Origin: CAIZGX01 sp964385405
GTDB taxonomy: Bacteria; Bacteroidota; Bacteroidia; Flavobacteriales_D; Sanyastnellaceae
Reading direction: 5' to 3'
NCBI GenBank assembly: GCA_964385405.1
Contig: CAYLOT010000014.1
Location: 1 to 64,000 of the forward strand
Length of the DNA stretch: 64,000 nucleotides
Below are positions 33,059 to 42,423 of this stretch, piece by piece; within the stretch, counting starts at the first letter, position 1, and every line of letters starts with the position of its first letter. Below the pieces are notes generated by a model. The model did not search any database. It was given only the letters and a program-made list of their open reading frames with translations, and was not told the origin of the DNA. Made by a program: the position numbers and the translations under genes.

Positions 33059-35059
33059 ATGAATAAAGAGTTAGATGTTTTAATTGATGCTGTTGGACAG
33101 TATTATGAAATCGAGATTGCAAAGGGCACCAGGTTATCTGATAACATTCCTTGCCTACCTCATGGGATTATTGACAAGACCTATACTGGTATTGGAGGGA
33201 CTTCACTGGAGTTAGATTGTGAAAGAAATTCTATAGTTGTTGTGCCTTATAACAACATTGCGGATTCTAAGGTAAGCACCACTTCAATTAGAAATGGTTA
33301 TGTAGTTTACAAATATGCAAAGCAGATATCTAATAGAACCTCAAAGGTGAGTAAACCCAATGGAAAGATTGTAAGCTTATCAGACTATTTAGAGTATGTT
33401 AAGGAGAGCGGTCAACCTATCAAGATTATCTGCGTAAACGATCAGCTTTATTCATTAAGAGACGCTTTAGAGAAAGCTCGTGAGGATTTTAAGAGTATGT
33501 TTATTCTTTTTGATGAGATTGACTCAATGCAAGAGCAGAGTGCCTTCAGAGCTGTCATGGATATCTGTATGGATATTTATTTGGCTCATCCAAAAGATAT
33601 GCGAGCTATGATTAGCGCTACTTTGCGGAAATTTTCTCATCCAGACTTAGCAAATGAACGTATTAATAAGATTATTGAAGAGGACAGGCCAAAAGACCCT
33701 TTGGTAATAGTGCAAACTGATAATGGTATAGCGGAACTGTATTTACAGATCAATAGAATTATTCAAAACAGTCCCGGAAAAATAGTACTTGCCTGTAATC
33801 ATATAAAGACAGCGGTTAAGCTTGCTAAAACTTTGGAAAAAGACACAAGTTTGAAGGTTGGTATTTTATGCAGCCCCGGAACTAAAAGTGCTGTAGAAAG
33901 ATGGTATTGTACTCTTACTGCACAAGGTAAATTACCTTATGATGTAAACATAACTACTGCTGCGTACTTTAATGGTTGTGATTTTAACGAGCCGTACCAT
34001 AGTCTTATATACAGTTCAATAACAGTTTCTTCTTTGCAGTTGTCACCAAGTACCATATATCAAATCACAGGTAGGGGCCGTGTTGGATTGTTATCAAGCA
34101 TGCTAGTTGTGAAGCCGGGTAAAAGAATGGATGATTATACTCATTTCTCAAAGGAGGATTTACTAGCTGTTGGTAAGCAAATTTCAACAATAGCTGATAG
34201 TTTAAAGCTAATGACTGTTGATTTGTCTGTTTATGGACAATTATTATTAGAGGGTGTTCATGGTCTATTGGTTGATGGTCTGAAGAATTTGCCAGCTGTC
34301 TTTAGAAGGGTATCAAGTACTGAGTCAGAAATTTCCTATTTCAAGATAGACCAAAGACTAATGGAACAAGAAACTTGTTTGTTATTTGAAGATATTAGTT
34401 CTTACAAAAAGGGGCTTAGTACTCACTTTGAAATTCAAGAGGGGGAGACTTTGTATGATGATCAGTCAGATGTTTTAGATGTTGATAAGCAAGAAACAGT
34501 AGAGAGATTCTTGTCTCATTTAGAAGAGATAATTACTAAAGAACCTAAGGTAGCCATTTCAGAACTTGTAAAACTTAAAAAAAGTTATTCTAGCCTTGGT
34601 ATTAAAGAAGTTCTTTTTATTGCAGATGCATTTTTATTAGTATTATCCAATGGATGGAACGCATCAGCTTTTACAGTGGCTGTTGGAGAATGTAATAATA
34701 CGTCAACGCCTTTGCTAAATATCAAACGCCTCTATTGTAGATTGCTCTGGTTTACTTTTAAAAATGATACTAGACTTCATCAAGTTATACGCAAAGGCAT
34801 AGCCATTGGTAAAGAATTTAGTAAGCCAGATTTCAAGCAGAAAGTAAAGGCACTTGCTTATGCATTAAGTATCCATAAGAATTTTCAAGCTGTGCGTTAT
34901 ACTGAATTTATTGAGTTGATCAAGAATACTCCAGGGCTCATAAATGATGTGATTTTAGAATGCACAGAAACTTCTAAAAGAATAGAGGGCAAGCCAACAC
35001 GTCTTATTAAAGTAGATGCAATCCGCAATGATGTAACTCCTACTTTCCAGTTGAAATAG
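33059..35059 (+). CDS. SF2 helicase-like ATPase with non-canonical P-loop, unknown function
   Basis: A protein of 666 residues. Helicase landmarks appear in order: a motif I-like TGIGGTS at 43-49, where the Walker A lysine position holds Gly; motif Ia-like VVVPYNN at 60-66; motif II DEID at 152-155; motif III SAT at 186-188; motif V-like TTAAYFNGCDF at 299-309; and motif VI QITGRGRVG at 335-343. Residues 350-666 are mostly helical with no domain I recognise. ATP use may be altered or lost. It stands alone on the plus strand, convergent with hsdR. I suspect a replication or defence helper of mobile elements, but this is inference. Confidence 0.7.
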   Translation: MNKELDVLIDAVGQYYEIEIAKGTRLSDNIPCLPHGIIDKTYTGIGGTSLELDCERNSIVVVPYNNIADSKVSTTSIRNGYVVYKYAKQISNRTSKVSKPNGKIVSLSDYLEYVKESGQPIKIICVNDQLYSLRDALEKAREDFKSMFILFDEIDSMQEQSAFRAVMDICMDIYLAHPKDMRAMISATLRKFSHPDLANERINKIIEEDRPKDPLVIVQTDNGIAELYLQINRIIQNSPGKIVLACNHIKTAVKLAKTLEKDTSLKVGILCSPGTKSAVERWYCTLTAQGKLPYDVNITTAAYFNGCDFNEPYHSLIYSSITVSSLQLSPSTIYQITGRGRVGLLSSMLVVKPGKRMDDYTHFSKEDLLAVGKQISTIADSLKLMTVDLSVYGQLLLEGVHGLLVDGLKNLPAVFRRVSSTESEISYFKIDQRLMEQETCLLFEDISSYKKGLSTHFEIQEGETLYDDQSDVLDVDKQETVERFLSHLEEIITKEPKVAISELVKLKKSYSSLGIKEVLFIADAFLLVLSNGWNASAFTVAVGECNNTSTPLLNIKRLYCRLLWFTFKNDTRLHQVIRKGIAIGKEFSKPDFKQKVKALAYALSIHKNFQAVRYTEFIELIKNTPGLINDVILECTETSKRIEGKPTRLIKVDAIRNDVTPTFQLK

Positions 35060-35077
35060 GACATTCAAGAGAATAGG

Positions 35078-35133
35078 GCGTTACAAAACACGCAAATAGT
35101 TCTTTATATAAAAATACTAATATTCTGTAACGC
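35078..35133. other. Inverted repeat between convergent SF2-like and hsdR genes
   Basis: GCGTTACA at 35078-35085 and its exact complement TGTAACGC at 35126-35133, separated by 40 AT-rich bases. It could act as a weak bidirectional terminator; the loop is long for that. Confidence 0.35.
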
Positions 35134-35160
35134 TTAACCACGCGGAGTGATCGCTGGTTT

Positions 35161-38100
35161 TTACACCAACTCCTCCGCGTGCATCTCTGCCTGCTCAATT
35201 ACTGTATTCACTGCACGGGGTTCATCATCTGGTGGATACTTATGAAAGCGGAGAACGCGCTTAACTTCTAGCTTCACTTTGTCTTTAGCAGATTGTCTAA
35301 CTGTCCAGTCTAAAGTTGTACTGTTTTTAACCCGCTTTACAAGCTCTTTAGCAATCTCCAATAACTTTCTGTCTCCCATCATCTCCATAGCAGAACGGTT
35401 GCATGAGAGGGCGTCATAAAACGCTTTCTCAGTATCAGTTAATCCAAGGTCATTACCTTTCTTACTTTCAGCATTTACTTCATTGGTTATCTCTAACAAG
35501 ATCTCCATCATGTTCACTGCTGTGATGCTCTTGTTGTTGTATCTGCTAATAGCATCTTGAAGCTTCTCAGAAAAGCTACGGTTAACTACCATATTCTTAT
35601 TGAACCTAACCTTTATCTGATCAGCTAGAAGCTTCTTAAGTAACTCAATAGCTACATTCTTCTGCTTCATGTTTCTGATGTCATTCATAAACTCTTCACT
35701 GAAGATGCTAATCTGTGGCTTCTGAAGACCCGCTTGATCCAACAGATTTATTATTCCATCAGATGCAACAGCTCCTTCTACCAGAGACTTTACAATGTCT
35801 TCAAACTCTTTCTTCTGTTGTCCTGTTACCGTTATATCATACTTTGCTAACCGCGCTCTTACAGCTTGAAAGAATGCAATCTCTTCAGCTATATGCATTG
35901 CTTCAGGTTCAGACTTAGCAAGTGCGTAAGCTTTACTCAATGAACTCACTTCTCTAAGATACCGTTCCCTACCACTTTCTATTGTTAAGATATGATCCTC
36001 TGCATCTAGAATTAAGTCTAACTTTTCTCTTGTACTTCCTGTGAAATAGTTTGAATACTCAAATCCATGATACATCTGCTGTACCACTTCAAACTTAGAT
36101 AACATAAGGTTTGCAGCTTCATGTATATCTAGAGTTATACTTCCTTTACCTTGACTCTCTGTATAGGTCTTTAATGCTTCTTTTAAGTTGCCAGTTACAG
36201 GAACATAGTCAACAATAAGTCCACCGGGCTTGTCTCTAAAAACTCTGTTTACACGAGCTATGGCTTGCATAAGGTTGTGTCCACTCATATCTTTATCTAG
36301 GTAGAGCGTATGCAACACCGGTGCATCAAAACCAGTCAACCACATATCAACTACAATGACCATTTGAAGTGGATCATCTTCTGCTTTAAGTCTGTTGGCT
36401 ATTAGCGTTCTCTTCTCTTTGTTTCTTATATGAGGTTGAAGAAAAGCATCATCAGAAGAACTGCCCGTCATGATCACTTTAATTGCTCCTGCATCATCAT
36501 CATCACTGTGCCAATCGGGTCTTAATGCTATTATAGTGTTGTATAGAAGAACTGCTACTCTTCTGGTCATACTTACTACAAGAGCTTTACCTTTTAGTGT
36601 TTTGGTGCGGTCTTCAAAGTGTGTGACTATATCATTAGCAACTAGGTTCAATCTGTCTTTATGACCAACAATAGCCTCTAATCTTGTAGCCTTCTCAACT
36701 GCTTTGTTTACCAAATACTCAGGCATTTCTTCAGCAGCTTCACTTAGTTTCTTCTCAAGACCTTCTATGTAGAAGTTATCTAACTTCAGTTTTACAAAGC
36801 GGTTGTCATAGTAAATAGGTACAGTTGCTTTATCTATAACTGCACGCTCTATATCGTATATATCTATGTACTCTCCAAAGACCGCTTGGGTGTTTTTATC
36901 TGTACTTTCTACAGGAGTTCCTGTGAACCCTACAAATGTTGCATTGGGTAACGCATCATGCATGTGCTTAGCAAATCCATATCCTAAGTCAGTGCCTATC
37001 TCATTACCATGATCATCATATATGTACTTCACCTTTGCCCCAAAACCATACTGGGTTCTGTGCGCTTCATCTGCAATGACTATAATGTTTCTGCGATCTG
37101 AAAGAAGGTCAAAGGTGTTGCTACCTTCTTCAGGTAAGAACTTCTGTATAGTGGTAAAGAAAACACCTCCAGATTGCCTATTCTTAAGCTCTTCTATGAG
37201 GTTGGTTCTACTTTCTATCTGAGTTGGTACTTGTCTTAACAGCTGGGAACAATTAGCAAAGGTTTCAAACAGCTGATCATCTAGGTCATTGCGATCTGTA
37301 ATGATGATGATAGTAGGATTGTTTAGAGTCTTCACTAACAATCCAGTAAAGAACACCATAGACAACGATTTACCTGAACCTTGGGTATGCCAAACTACAC
37401 CGCCTTTCTTATTGCCATCTTGAGAGCTTGCTTTATCAGCACTTACTATAGCTTTTTTCACAGCATAATACTGATGGTAGGCAGCCATCTTTTTCACTGT
37501 GCCTGTAACTACAGTTTTGGTTTTAACATCTTCTTTATAATACTTCTCATACACCGTGAAGTTAAGGATCATATCAGTCATTACAGAGGGCACTAACAGT
37601 CCTGCCATAAGCACTCCTAACTCGTTAACTTTTGAAGAAGCAACAGTATGTCCATCTGCAGTCTTCCAACTCATGAACCTTGAGATGTCACTTGTAATGG
37701 TTCCGGTTCTAGCTTCTAACCCATCTGATATAACTTCAAAACAATTATATACAAATAGGGTAGGGATAGTGTTGTGATAAGTCTGCAGCTGTTGATACGC
37801 TTTCTCTAATGTAGCATTCTCATCTGTAGGGTTCTTAAGTTCAATAACTACTACAGGAATACCGTTCAGATACAAGATAACATCGGGTCTTTTGTGTTGA
37901 CCATTTTCTATTACTGTTAGCTGGTGGGTAACGCACCAGTGGTTGTTATTGTGGTTAACATCATCTACCAGTTTTGCTTTAACAGTTCGCTCTTCTCCTT
38001 TATCTAAGAAGGTAACATCTACACCATCTGTAAGCATGATATGGAAGAGTTGATTAGCATGAACCAAATCTCCATTACCATTTGCTCGCACAACTTCCTT

Positions 38101-38313
38101 AATAGCTTGTTGCAACACCTGACTGCTTACATGAGGGTTTATTCTGCTCAATGCAGATGCTAGATAAGGCTCAATAATAACCTCTGCATAAGAAGATCTA
38201 AGATCAGTGCTTTGATCAGGATCTAACAGCTCTGGTGCTATGTATTGAAGTCCTGCTTGTGCAAGTTCTTCAACCATCCACTGCTCTATATCATCTTCAA
38301 ATATGCGGGTCAT
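35161..38313 (-). CDS. hsdR: Type I restriction endonuclease subunit R
   Basis: A protein of 1050 residues, the motor and nuclease of the type I restriction complex. The PD-(D/E)xK nuclease core is RPDVILYLNG with Asp144 and VVVIELK with Glu158 and Lys160. The helicase has QGSGKS at 311-316 (Walker A) and DEAH at 415-418. The C-terminal third is helical, as in EcoR124-type subunits. Length and motifs look intact. It starts within the stop of hsdS (4-nt overlap) and is the last gene of the hsdM-hsdS-hsdR operon. Confidence 0.96.
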   Translation of the reverse strand: MTRIFEDDIEQWMVEELAQAGLQYIAPELLDPDQSTDLRSSYAEVIIEPYLASALSRINPHVSSQVLQQAIKEVVRANGNGDLVHANQLFHIMLTDGVDVTFLDKGEERTVKAKLVDDVNHNNNHWCVTHQLTVIENGQHKRPDVILYLNGIPVVVIELKNPTDENATLEKAYQQLQTYHNTIPTLFVYNCFEVISDGLEARTGTITSDISRFMSWKTADGHTVASSKVNELGVLMAGLLVPSVMTDMILNFTVYEKYYKEDVKTKTVVTGTVKKMAAYHQYYAVKKAIVSADKASSQDGNKKGGVVWHTQGSGKSLSMVFFTGLLVKTLNNPTIIIITDRNDLDDQLFETFANCSQLLRQVPTQIESRTNLIEELKNRQSGGVFFTTIQKFLPEEGSNTFDLLSDRRNIIVIADEAHRTQYGFGAKVKYIYDDHGNEIGTDLGYGFAKHMHDALPNATFVGFTGTPVESTDKNTQAVFGEYIDIYDIERAVIDKATVPIYYDNRFVKLKLDNFYIEGLEKKLSEAAEEMPEYLVNKAVEKATRLEAIVGHKDRLNLVANDIVTHFEDRTKTLKGKALVVSMTRRVAVLLYNTIIALRPDWHSDDDDAGAIKVIMTGSSSDDAFLQPHIRNKEKRTLIANRLKAEDDPLQMVIVVDMWLTGFDAPVLHTLYLDKDMSGHNLMQAIARVNRVFRDKPGGLIVDYVPVTGNLKEALKTYTESQGKGSITLDIHEAANLMLSKFEVVQQMYHGFEYSNYFTGSTREKLDLILDAEDHILTIESGRERYLREVSSLSKAYALAKSEPEAMHIAEEIAFFQAVRARLAKYDITVTGQQKKEFEDIVKSLVEGAVASDGIINLLDQAGLQKPQISIFSEEFMNDIRNMKQKNVAIELLKKLLADQIKVRFNKNMVVNRSFSEKLQDAISRYNNKSITAVNMMEILLEITNEVNAESKKGNDLGLTDTEKAFYDALSCNRSAMEMMGDRKLLEIAKELVKRVKNSTTLDWTVRQSAKDKVKLEVKRVLRFHKYPPDDEPRAVNTVIEQAEMHAEELV

Positions 38314-39503
38314 GCTTGTACTCTTACTTGTCCAGACATTAGTTTAGGTAGAAGGGAGTCTCTTACCTTTATTAAGCCTTGTATGTGGTTGGAATTATTT
38401 AAGATCTTCTCAAATACCGGGGTTACCAATTTTTCAAATTTCAATACAACTATTGAAGGCGGTTGTTGTACAGTTACACCTTGAAAAGTTGAAGTTGTGA
38501 TTGTGTCAAACACACTGCCATAGGATGAAGAATTTAAAGCTTCAACACTATTCGCTACTAATAAATAGGTATAAAAGGAACTACCTTCTATCTTAGGAAG
38601 TACTCCATAATTTGATTGACTGAATGCCATCGGTTTAGAAAGCAGAGAATATTTGCCAACCGTGCCGCGTGCTGTTATAACAGTAGAAAATTTAGGTAAA
38701 AGTTTTGCGGAACTATTAGTGAGACCGTTTTTAGTAATTGATTTTTCAGAATTTGTAATAAAGGATTTATGACACTTAGCTATGTCACCACAAGAAAGCC
38801 AAGGTATATCACCATTCCAATATTCAAAATTACTGGTCTTAGGTGTACCCCCGCCTATTAGATTTATGCAATCAAGTAGGCTTGAATCTTCCCAATCCTC
38901 CTTAGCACCCTCCACAAACCACTGTCTAAACAAAGTCTCCGCCATCTCTTCTAGGGTTTTGTTATTCCTATGCAAGAGGTCTATCTTATCATCTAAACTA
39001 GAAAGTACTTCTGCTATGGCTTGTTGTTCAGTGAGGGGGGGAAGTAATAAGTCTAAAGTTAAAAGTACCTCAATCTGCATATTAGGCTGAGTGGAGGTGC
39101 CACCTGATATAGACTCAATGAAGTCTTTGAAATACTTTGTTCTTAAGTTGTAATATACGTACTTAGATGATGCTTCATTGGAATTGACTCTTAAGCGTAT
39201 TAAGCCATTATTAAATACTGCGGGGTAATCTTGATCAAAGTATCTATTTACACCGATTGTATTACCTGTCCTTGCAATAATAATATCACCTTCCCTTAGT
39301 TGAAACCTTTCAAAATTCTTCTGTTCCACATTGGTATAACCCCAGTTTTCAAATGATTTCTGCTGAGAGATATCCTGGATTCTTAAACATTTTTTACCCG
39401 TGTTTTCCAATACAATTGGAGCCCTTTTTATGGCGTCAAGTCCAGTATTGGCTGAATCTACAATTTTTTTAAGTGTAATATTTTTCCACTCACTCATCCC
39501 CAA
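38310..39503 (-). CDS. hsdS: Type I restriction-modification specificity subunit S
   Basis: A protein of 397 residues (395 if it starts at 39497). Two target-recognition domains are visible: residues about 1-150, ending before the conserved helix PPLTEQQAIAEVLSSLDDKI, and about 200-350, ending before the second helix, whose counterpart is LIKVRDSLLPKLMSGQ. The first helix is followed by NNKTLEEMAETLFRQWF. The two recognise the halves of a split DNA target. The gene overlaps hsdM by 14 nt (or 8 from the later start) and hsdR by 4 nt. The target sequence cannot be derived by eye. Confidence 0.95.
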   Translation of the reverse strand: MGMSEWKNITLKKIVDSANTGLDAIKRAPIVLENTGKKCLRIQDISQQKSFENWGYTNVEQKNFERFQLREGDIIIARTGNTIGVNRYFDQDYPAVFNNGLIRLRVNSNEASSKYVYYNLRTKYFKDFIESISGGTSTQPNMQIEVLLTLDLLLPPLTEQQAIAEVLSSLDDKIDLLHRNNKTLEEMAETLFRQWFVEGAKEDWEDSSLLDCINLIGGGTPKTSNFEYWNGDIPWLSCGDIAKCHKSFITNSEKSITKNGLTNSSAKLLPKFSTVITARGTVGKYSLLSKPMAFSQSNYGVLPKIEGSSFYTYLLVANSVEALNSSSYGSVFDTITTSTFQGVTVQQPPSIVVLKFEKLVTPVFEKILNNSNHIQGLIKVRDSLLPKLMSGQVRVQA

Positions 39504-41037
39504 CCTCCTTTAAACTTGCCAGGTTTAATCTTATTCTCTCATTCAAGGTAACCTCCTCCTGCATCTGTTTTTCTAACTCAGCTTGTAAGCTTGCAAACTT
39601 CTCAGTAAAGTTGAAGTCATCTTCTTCATCTGGTAATCCAATGTATCTACCCGGGGTTAACACATAGTCCATAGCTGCTACCTCTGTGATAGTAACAGAC
39701 TTGCAGAAGCCAGCTATATCTTGGTATGCATCTCTGCTGTTTAACCAGTGGTGATAGGTCTCAGATACTTGTGCAATGTCTTCATCTGTAAACTCACGCG
39801 TTCTTCTGTTTACCAAGTATCCTTGGTTACGCGCATCAATAAACAAGACTTCACCTTTTCTCAATCTGTTCTTGTCTCTATTCAAGAACCACAAGCATGC
39901 TGGGATTTGTGTATTCAAGAACAACTTAGTAGGTAGGTTCACTATACAGTCCACCACACCATCTTCAATCATGGCTTTTCTGATTTCATATTCACCAGAT
40001 TGCTTGGTAGTTAAAGCTCCTTTACTGAGTACAACACCTGCTTTACCTTTTGGAGTAAGGTGGTGGATCATGTGCTGCAACCAGCCATAGTTAGCGTTTC
40101 CAACTGGAGGTGCGCCATACTTCCATCTGCCATCATTACGCAAGAGCTCACCACTCCAGTCACTAATGTTAAAGGGAGGGTTGGCAATGATGTAGTCTGC
40201 TTTTAAGTCTGGATGTGCATCTTTCAAGAAGCTACCTTCACTGTTCCACTTCACTTGCTCTGGATCAATACCGCGTATGGCAAGGTTCATCACCGCTAAG
40301 CGCCAAGTGGTTTGGTTGCTCTCTTGCCCGTATATAGTAAGGTCATCAATTCTACCTTGGTGTTGCGCTACAAACTTCTCACTCATAACAAACATACCCC
40401 CGCTACCACAACAAGGATCATAAATCTTTCCTTTGGTGGGTTGAAGCATTTCAATAAGCAACTGTACTACTGATCTTGGGGTATAGAACTGTCCACCCTT
40501 TCTTCCTTCTGCTAATGCAAACTGACCAAGGAAGTACTCATAGACTACTCCCAGCATATCTTTCATCTTAGCAGCTTGAGTGCCTAGGTTAATGTTGTTA
40601 ATGAGGTCCACAAGGTCACCCAATACCATCTTGTCTAACTGCGGTCTTGCAAACTGCTTAGGAAGCACTCCGCGAAGCTTTGGGTTGTCCTTCTCAATAA
40701 GATCCATTGCGGTATCAATGTCTTCACCAATAGTAGGAAGCTTTGCTCTGCTCACTAGGTATGACCATCTAGCATTTACAGGAACAAAGAAGACATACTC
40801 AGAGCTGTATACCAGTTTGTCTTCCGGATCATCATAAGCATAGTCTCCTTCTTTGTTTACAATCTTAGCATGCAGTTCTTCAAAGGCATCTGATACATAC
40901 TTCAGGAACAACAGTCCCAATACATAGTGTTTGTATTCAGCAGCATCTATATTCTTTCTCATCTTATCTGCAGCTGCCCATAGCATTTGCTCAAAGGGTT
41001 TCTCCTCTGCAGTTTTCTCTTTCTTGGTTTTAGCCAT
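39490..41037 (-). CDS. hsdM: Type I restriction-modification DNA methyltransferase subunit M
   Basis: An N6-adenine methyltransferase subunit of 515 residues. The N-terminal helical domain (about 10-160) is followed by motif X-like GQFYTPRSVV, motif I DPCCGSGGMF at 207-216 and catalytic NPPF at 286-289. All are intact, so the operon looks functional. The first gene of hsdM-hsdS-hsdR, it has a promoter-like element and a 14-bp palindrome about 95-115 bp upstream. Confidence 0.97.
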   Translation of the reverse strand: MAKTKKEKTAEEKPFEQMLWAAADKMRKNIDAAEYKHYVLGLLFLKYVSDAFEELHAKIVNKEGDYAYDDPEDKLVYSSEYVFFVPVNARWSYLVSRAKLPTIGEDIDTAMDLIEKDNPKLRGVLPKQFARPQLDKMVLGDLVDLINNINLGTQAAKMKDMLGVVYEYFLGQFALAEGRKGGQFYTPRSVVQLLIEMLQPTKGKIYDPCCGSGGMFVMSEKFVAQHQGRIDDLTIYGQESNQTTWRLAVMNLAIRGIDPEQVKWNSEGSFLKDAHPDLKADYIIANPPFNISDWSGELLRNDGRWKYGAPPVGNANYGWLQHMIHHLTPKGKAGVVLSKGALTTKQSGEYEIRKAMIEDGVVDCIVNLPTKLFLNTQIPACLWFLNRDKNRLRKGEVLFIDARNQGYLVNRRTREFTDEDIAQVSETYHHWLNSRDAYQDIAGFCKSVTITEVAAMDYVLTPGRYIGLPDEEDDFNFTEKFASLQAELEKQMQEEVTLNERIRLNLASLKEVGDE

Positions 41038-41455
41038 GTTGTTATACCAGTGGTATTGATACTTATGTTATCTCTTTTACTTGCATAACCATGCTGTCAG
41101 TCTTAATTGACTTATAGTAATGCATCATTACAAATATAGGCATATGCCTACACGCGATTAAAGTACAGCGCTGATAACACTTGCAGTGGATTGTTGATAA
41201 GTATTGCGCTCAATTTCCGTAAAAACGGGTGCCATTTCTATTTACCAAGTAGAGACCACTAATGGGCTTTATAATAAACACTTTTGGAAATGAAGAAGAG
41301 ATTACAATGTAAAAGGATTCACTCTAGGCTTGGCTATGCCATTACTCTGCTGGTGGCAATCCTCCAATTGATCTGTAGCTTATTTGAACTCTTTTTTGAC
41401 TGACAGTGTAACTCACATACCCCGGTAGACAATACCAATTGAGTTAGGATTAAAG
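41038..41455. promoter_or_regulatory. hsd promoter region and spacer to the small membrane gene
   Basis: 418 bp without a gene. The useful part is 41131-41150: TATATTTG on the minus strand at 41131-41138, joined to the perfect palindrome TAGGCATATGCCTA at 41137-41150. The remainder (41160-41455) shows nothing I can name. No terminator is evident for the membrane gene pair, whose transcription reads into this region. Confidence 0.5.
41131..41150 (-). promoter_or_regulatory. hsdM -7 element overlapped by a 14-bp perfect palindrome
   Basis: TATATTTG (41131-41138, minus) matches the phylum's -7 consensus. TAGGCATATGCCTA (41137-41150) is fully self-complementary and falls in the spacer between the -7 and -33 positions, where a bound dimer would block RNA polymerase. 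Confidence 0.5.
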
Positions 41456-41863
41456 TTAATACCAAGCAAATGGTCCAAGTGTGGCACTGAGAATAACGCA
41501 AATTAGTATGGATATGGAATTTCCGATAAAGTATAATTTGTCTTCAGGTGAATAGTCAGAATTCTTCAAGCGCTGGTTGTAGTAGTATTTGAGAAACAAA
41601 AAAATTGCTATCCAAAGGGCAAGTGAGAAATGATGACCTGTTAGATGAACTCGCCATATACTAAGAGAAAAGTAACCCGCAGTGTTAAATAGTATGGATA
41701 TAAAAAGAGTTAGTCTTCCTGTATATGGGGATATTTTTTGAACCAAAACGGAAACACCTACCATAGCAAACCAAGAGCCAAATCCAATTATTAGTTGAAC
41801 CACAATATAGGCTAGGTAAAAGAGAATTGTAAAAACAAATGGCCCCGGGGGTAGATTATCCAT
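41456..41863 (-). CDS. Small four-helix membrane protein, copy 1 of a tandem pair
   Basis: A protein of 135 residues with about four hydrophobic helices. The third begins with RVHLTGHHFSLALW near residue 70, and the C-terminus ends GPFAWY. The neighbouring gene encodes a protein with the same layout (HLHYTGQHFSF and GPFSWY), so the two are diverged paralogues. I do not recognise the family with confidence; the H-x-T-G-x-H-F-S motif faintly recalls the His-containing segment of YndJ-like membrane proteins. It lies between the restriction operon and the integrase. Confidence 0.7.
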   Translation of the reverse strand: MDNLPPGPFVFTILFYLAYIVVQLIIGFGSWFAMVGVSVLVQKISPYTGRLTLFISILFNTAGYFSLSIWRVHLTGHHFSLALWIAIFLFLKYYYNQRLKNSDYSPEDKLYFIGNSISILICVILSATLGPFAWY

Positions 41864-41911
41864 GATATAAAAAGATTAGATTATTACTTTCAACTGCGGG
41901 AACTTTCTTGT

Positions 41912-42289
41912 TCAATACCAAGAAAAGGGACCTTTAATTGCAATAGCGATTAGGCAAATTATTAACGCAAGTGCATTGTTATATGTATCTTTCAATGCCT
42001 CTGGAGTTAAGTTTTTGTCTTTTGCGTTAAACACTACTTCTTTAATTATCATAGCCATTAGAAGAAGAAAAGAAAAGTGCTGACCAGTGTAGTGCAAGTG
42101 TGCAACACTGAGATAATAATACACTATTGAATATGCTATTATTAGACCTTGATTTTTAGCGGTTGAGCTCTGATTGAACATTCCCGTTAGCAGATTTCCT
42201 AGAAGCGCTACTGGAGCCATTGCAATCCAGCCAAGAAAAAGTATAGCAACTTCCAATATCCAGAAATAAAGAGAATGTGGTTCAATCAT
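41912..42289 (-). CDS. Small four-helix membrane protein, copy 2 of a tandem pair
   Basis: A protein of 125 residues from ATG 42289. A longer start at 42331 would run through a promoter element at 42316-42323. Four hydrophobic segments are visible; the motif VAHLHYTGQHFSF sits near residue 70 and the C-terminus ends GPFSWY, matching copy 1. The gene starts the pair; copy 1 begins 48 nt after its stop. Conserved histidines in the membrane suggest binding of a metal or cofactor. Function is unknown. Confidence 0.7.
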   Translation of the reverse strand: MIEPHSLYFWILEVAILFLGWIAMAPVALLGNLLTGMFNQSSTAKNQGLIIAYSIVYYYLSVAHLHYTGQHFSFLLLMAMIIKEVVFNAKDKNLTPEALKDTYNNALALIICLIAIAIKGPFSWY

Positions 42290-42315
42290 GATTTTTTTGA
42301 GAAAGATATGTAAAT

Positions 42316-42323
42316 CAAACATA
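42316..42323 (-). promoter_or_regulatory. Bacteroidota -7 promoter element (TATGTTTG) for the membrane protein pair
   Basis: An exact TAnnTTTG on the minus strand, 26 nt before the ATG at 42289. It lies next to the integrase terminator hairpin. Confidence 0.5.
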
Positions 42324-42329
42324 AAAGTC

Positions 42330-42358
42330 AACCCCCAAGATTTTTATTCCTGGGGGTT
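42330..42358 (-). terminator. Terminator hairpin after the integrase gene
   Basis: An 8-bp stem AACCCCCA/TGGGGGTT with a 13-nt AT-rich loop, 66 nt past the integrase stop on the minus strand. The tail GACTTTTATG is only partly T-rich, so efficiency is uncertain. Confidence 0.6.
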
Positions 42359-42423
42359 TAGCTATGTATTTATATATATCTATATGCTCAGTCTTATTTA
42401 AGTTAACATAAGCACCTATAACA

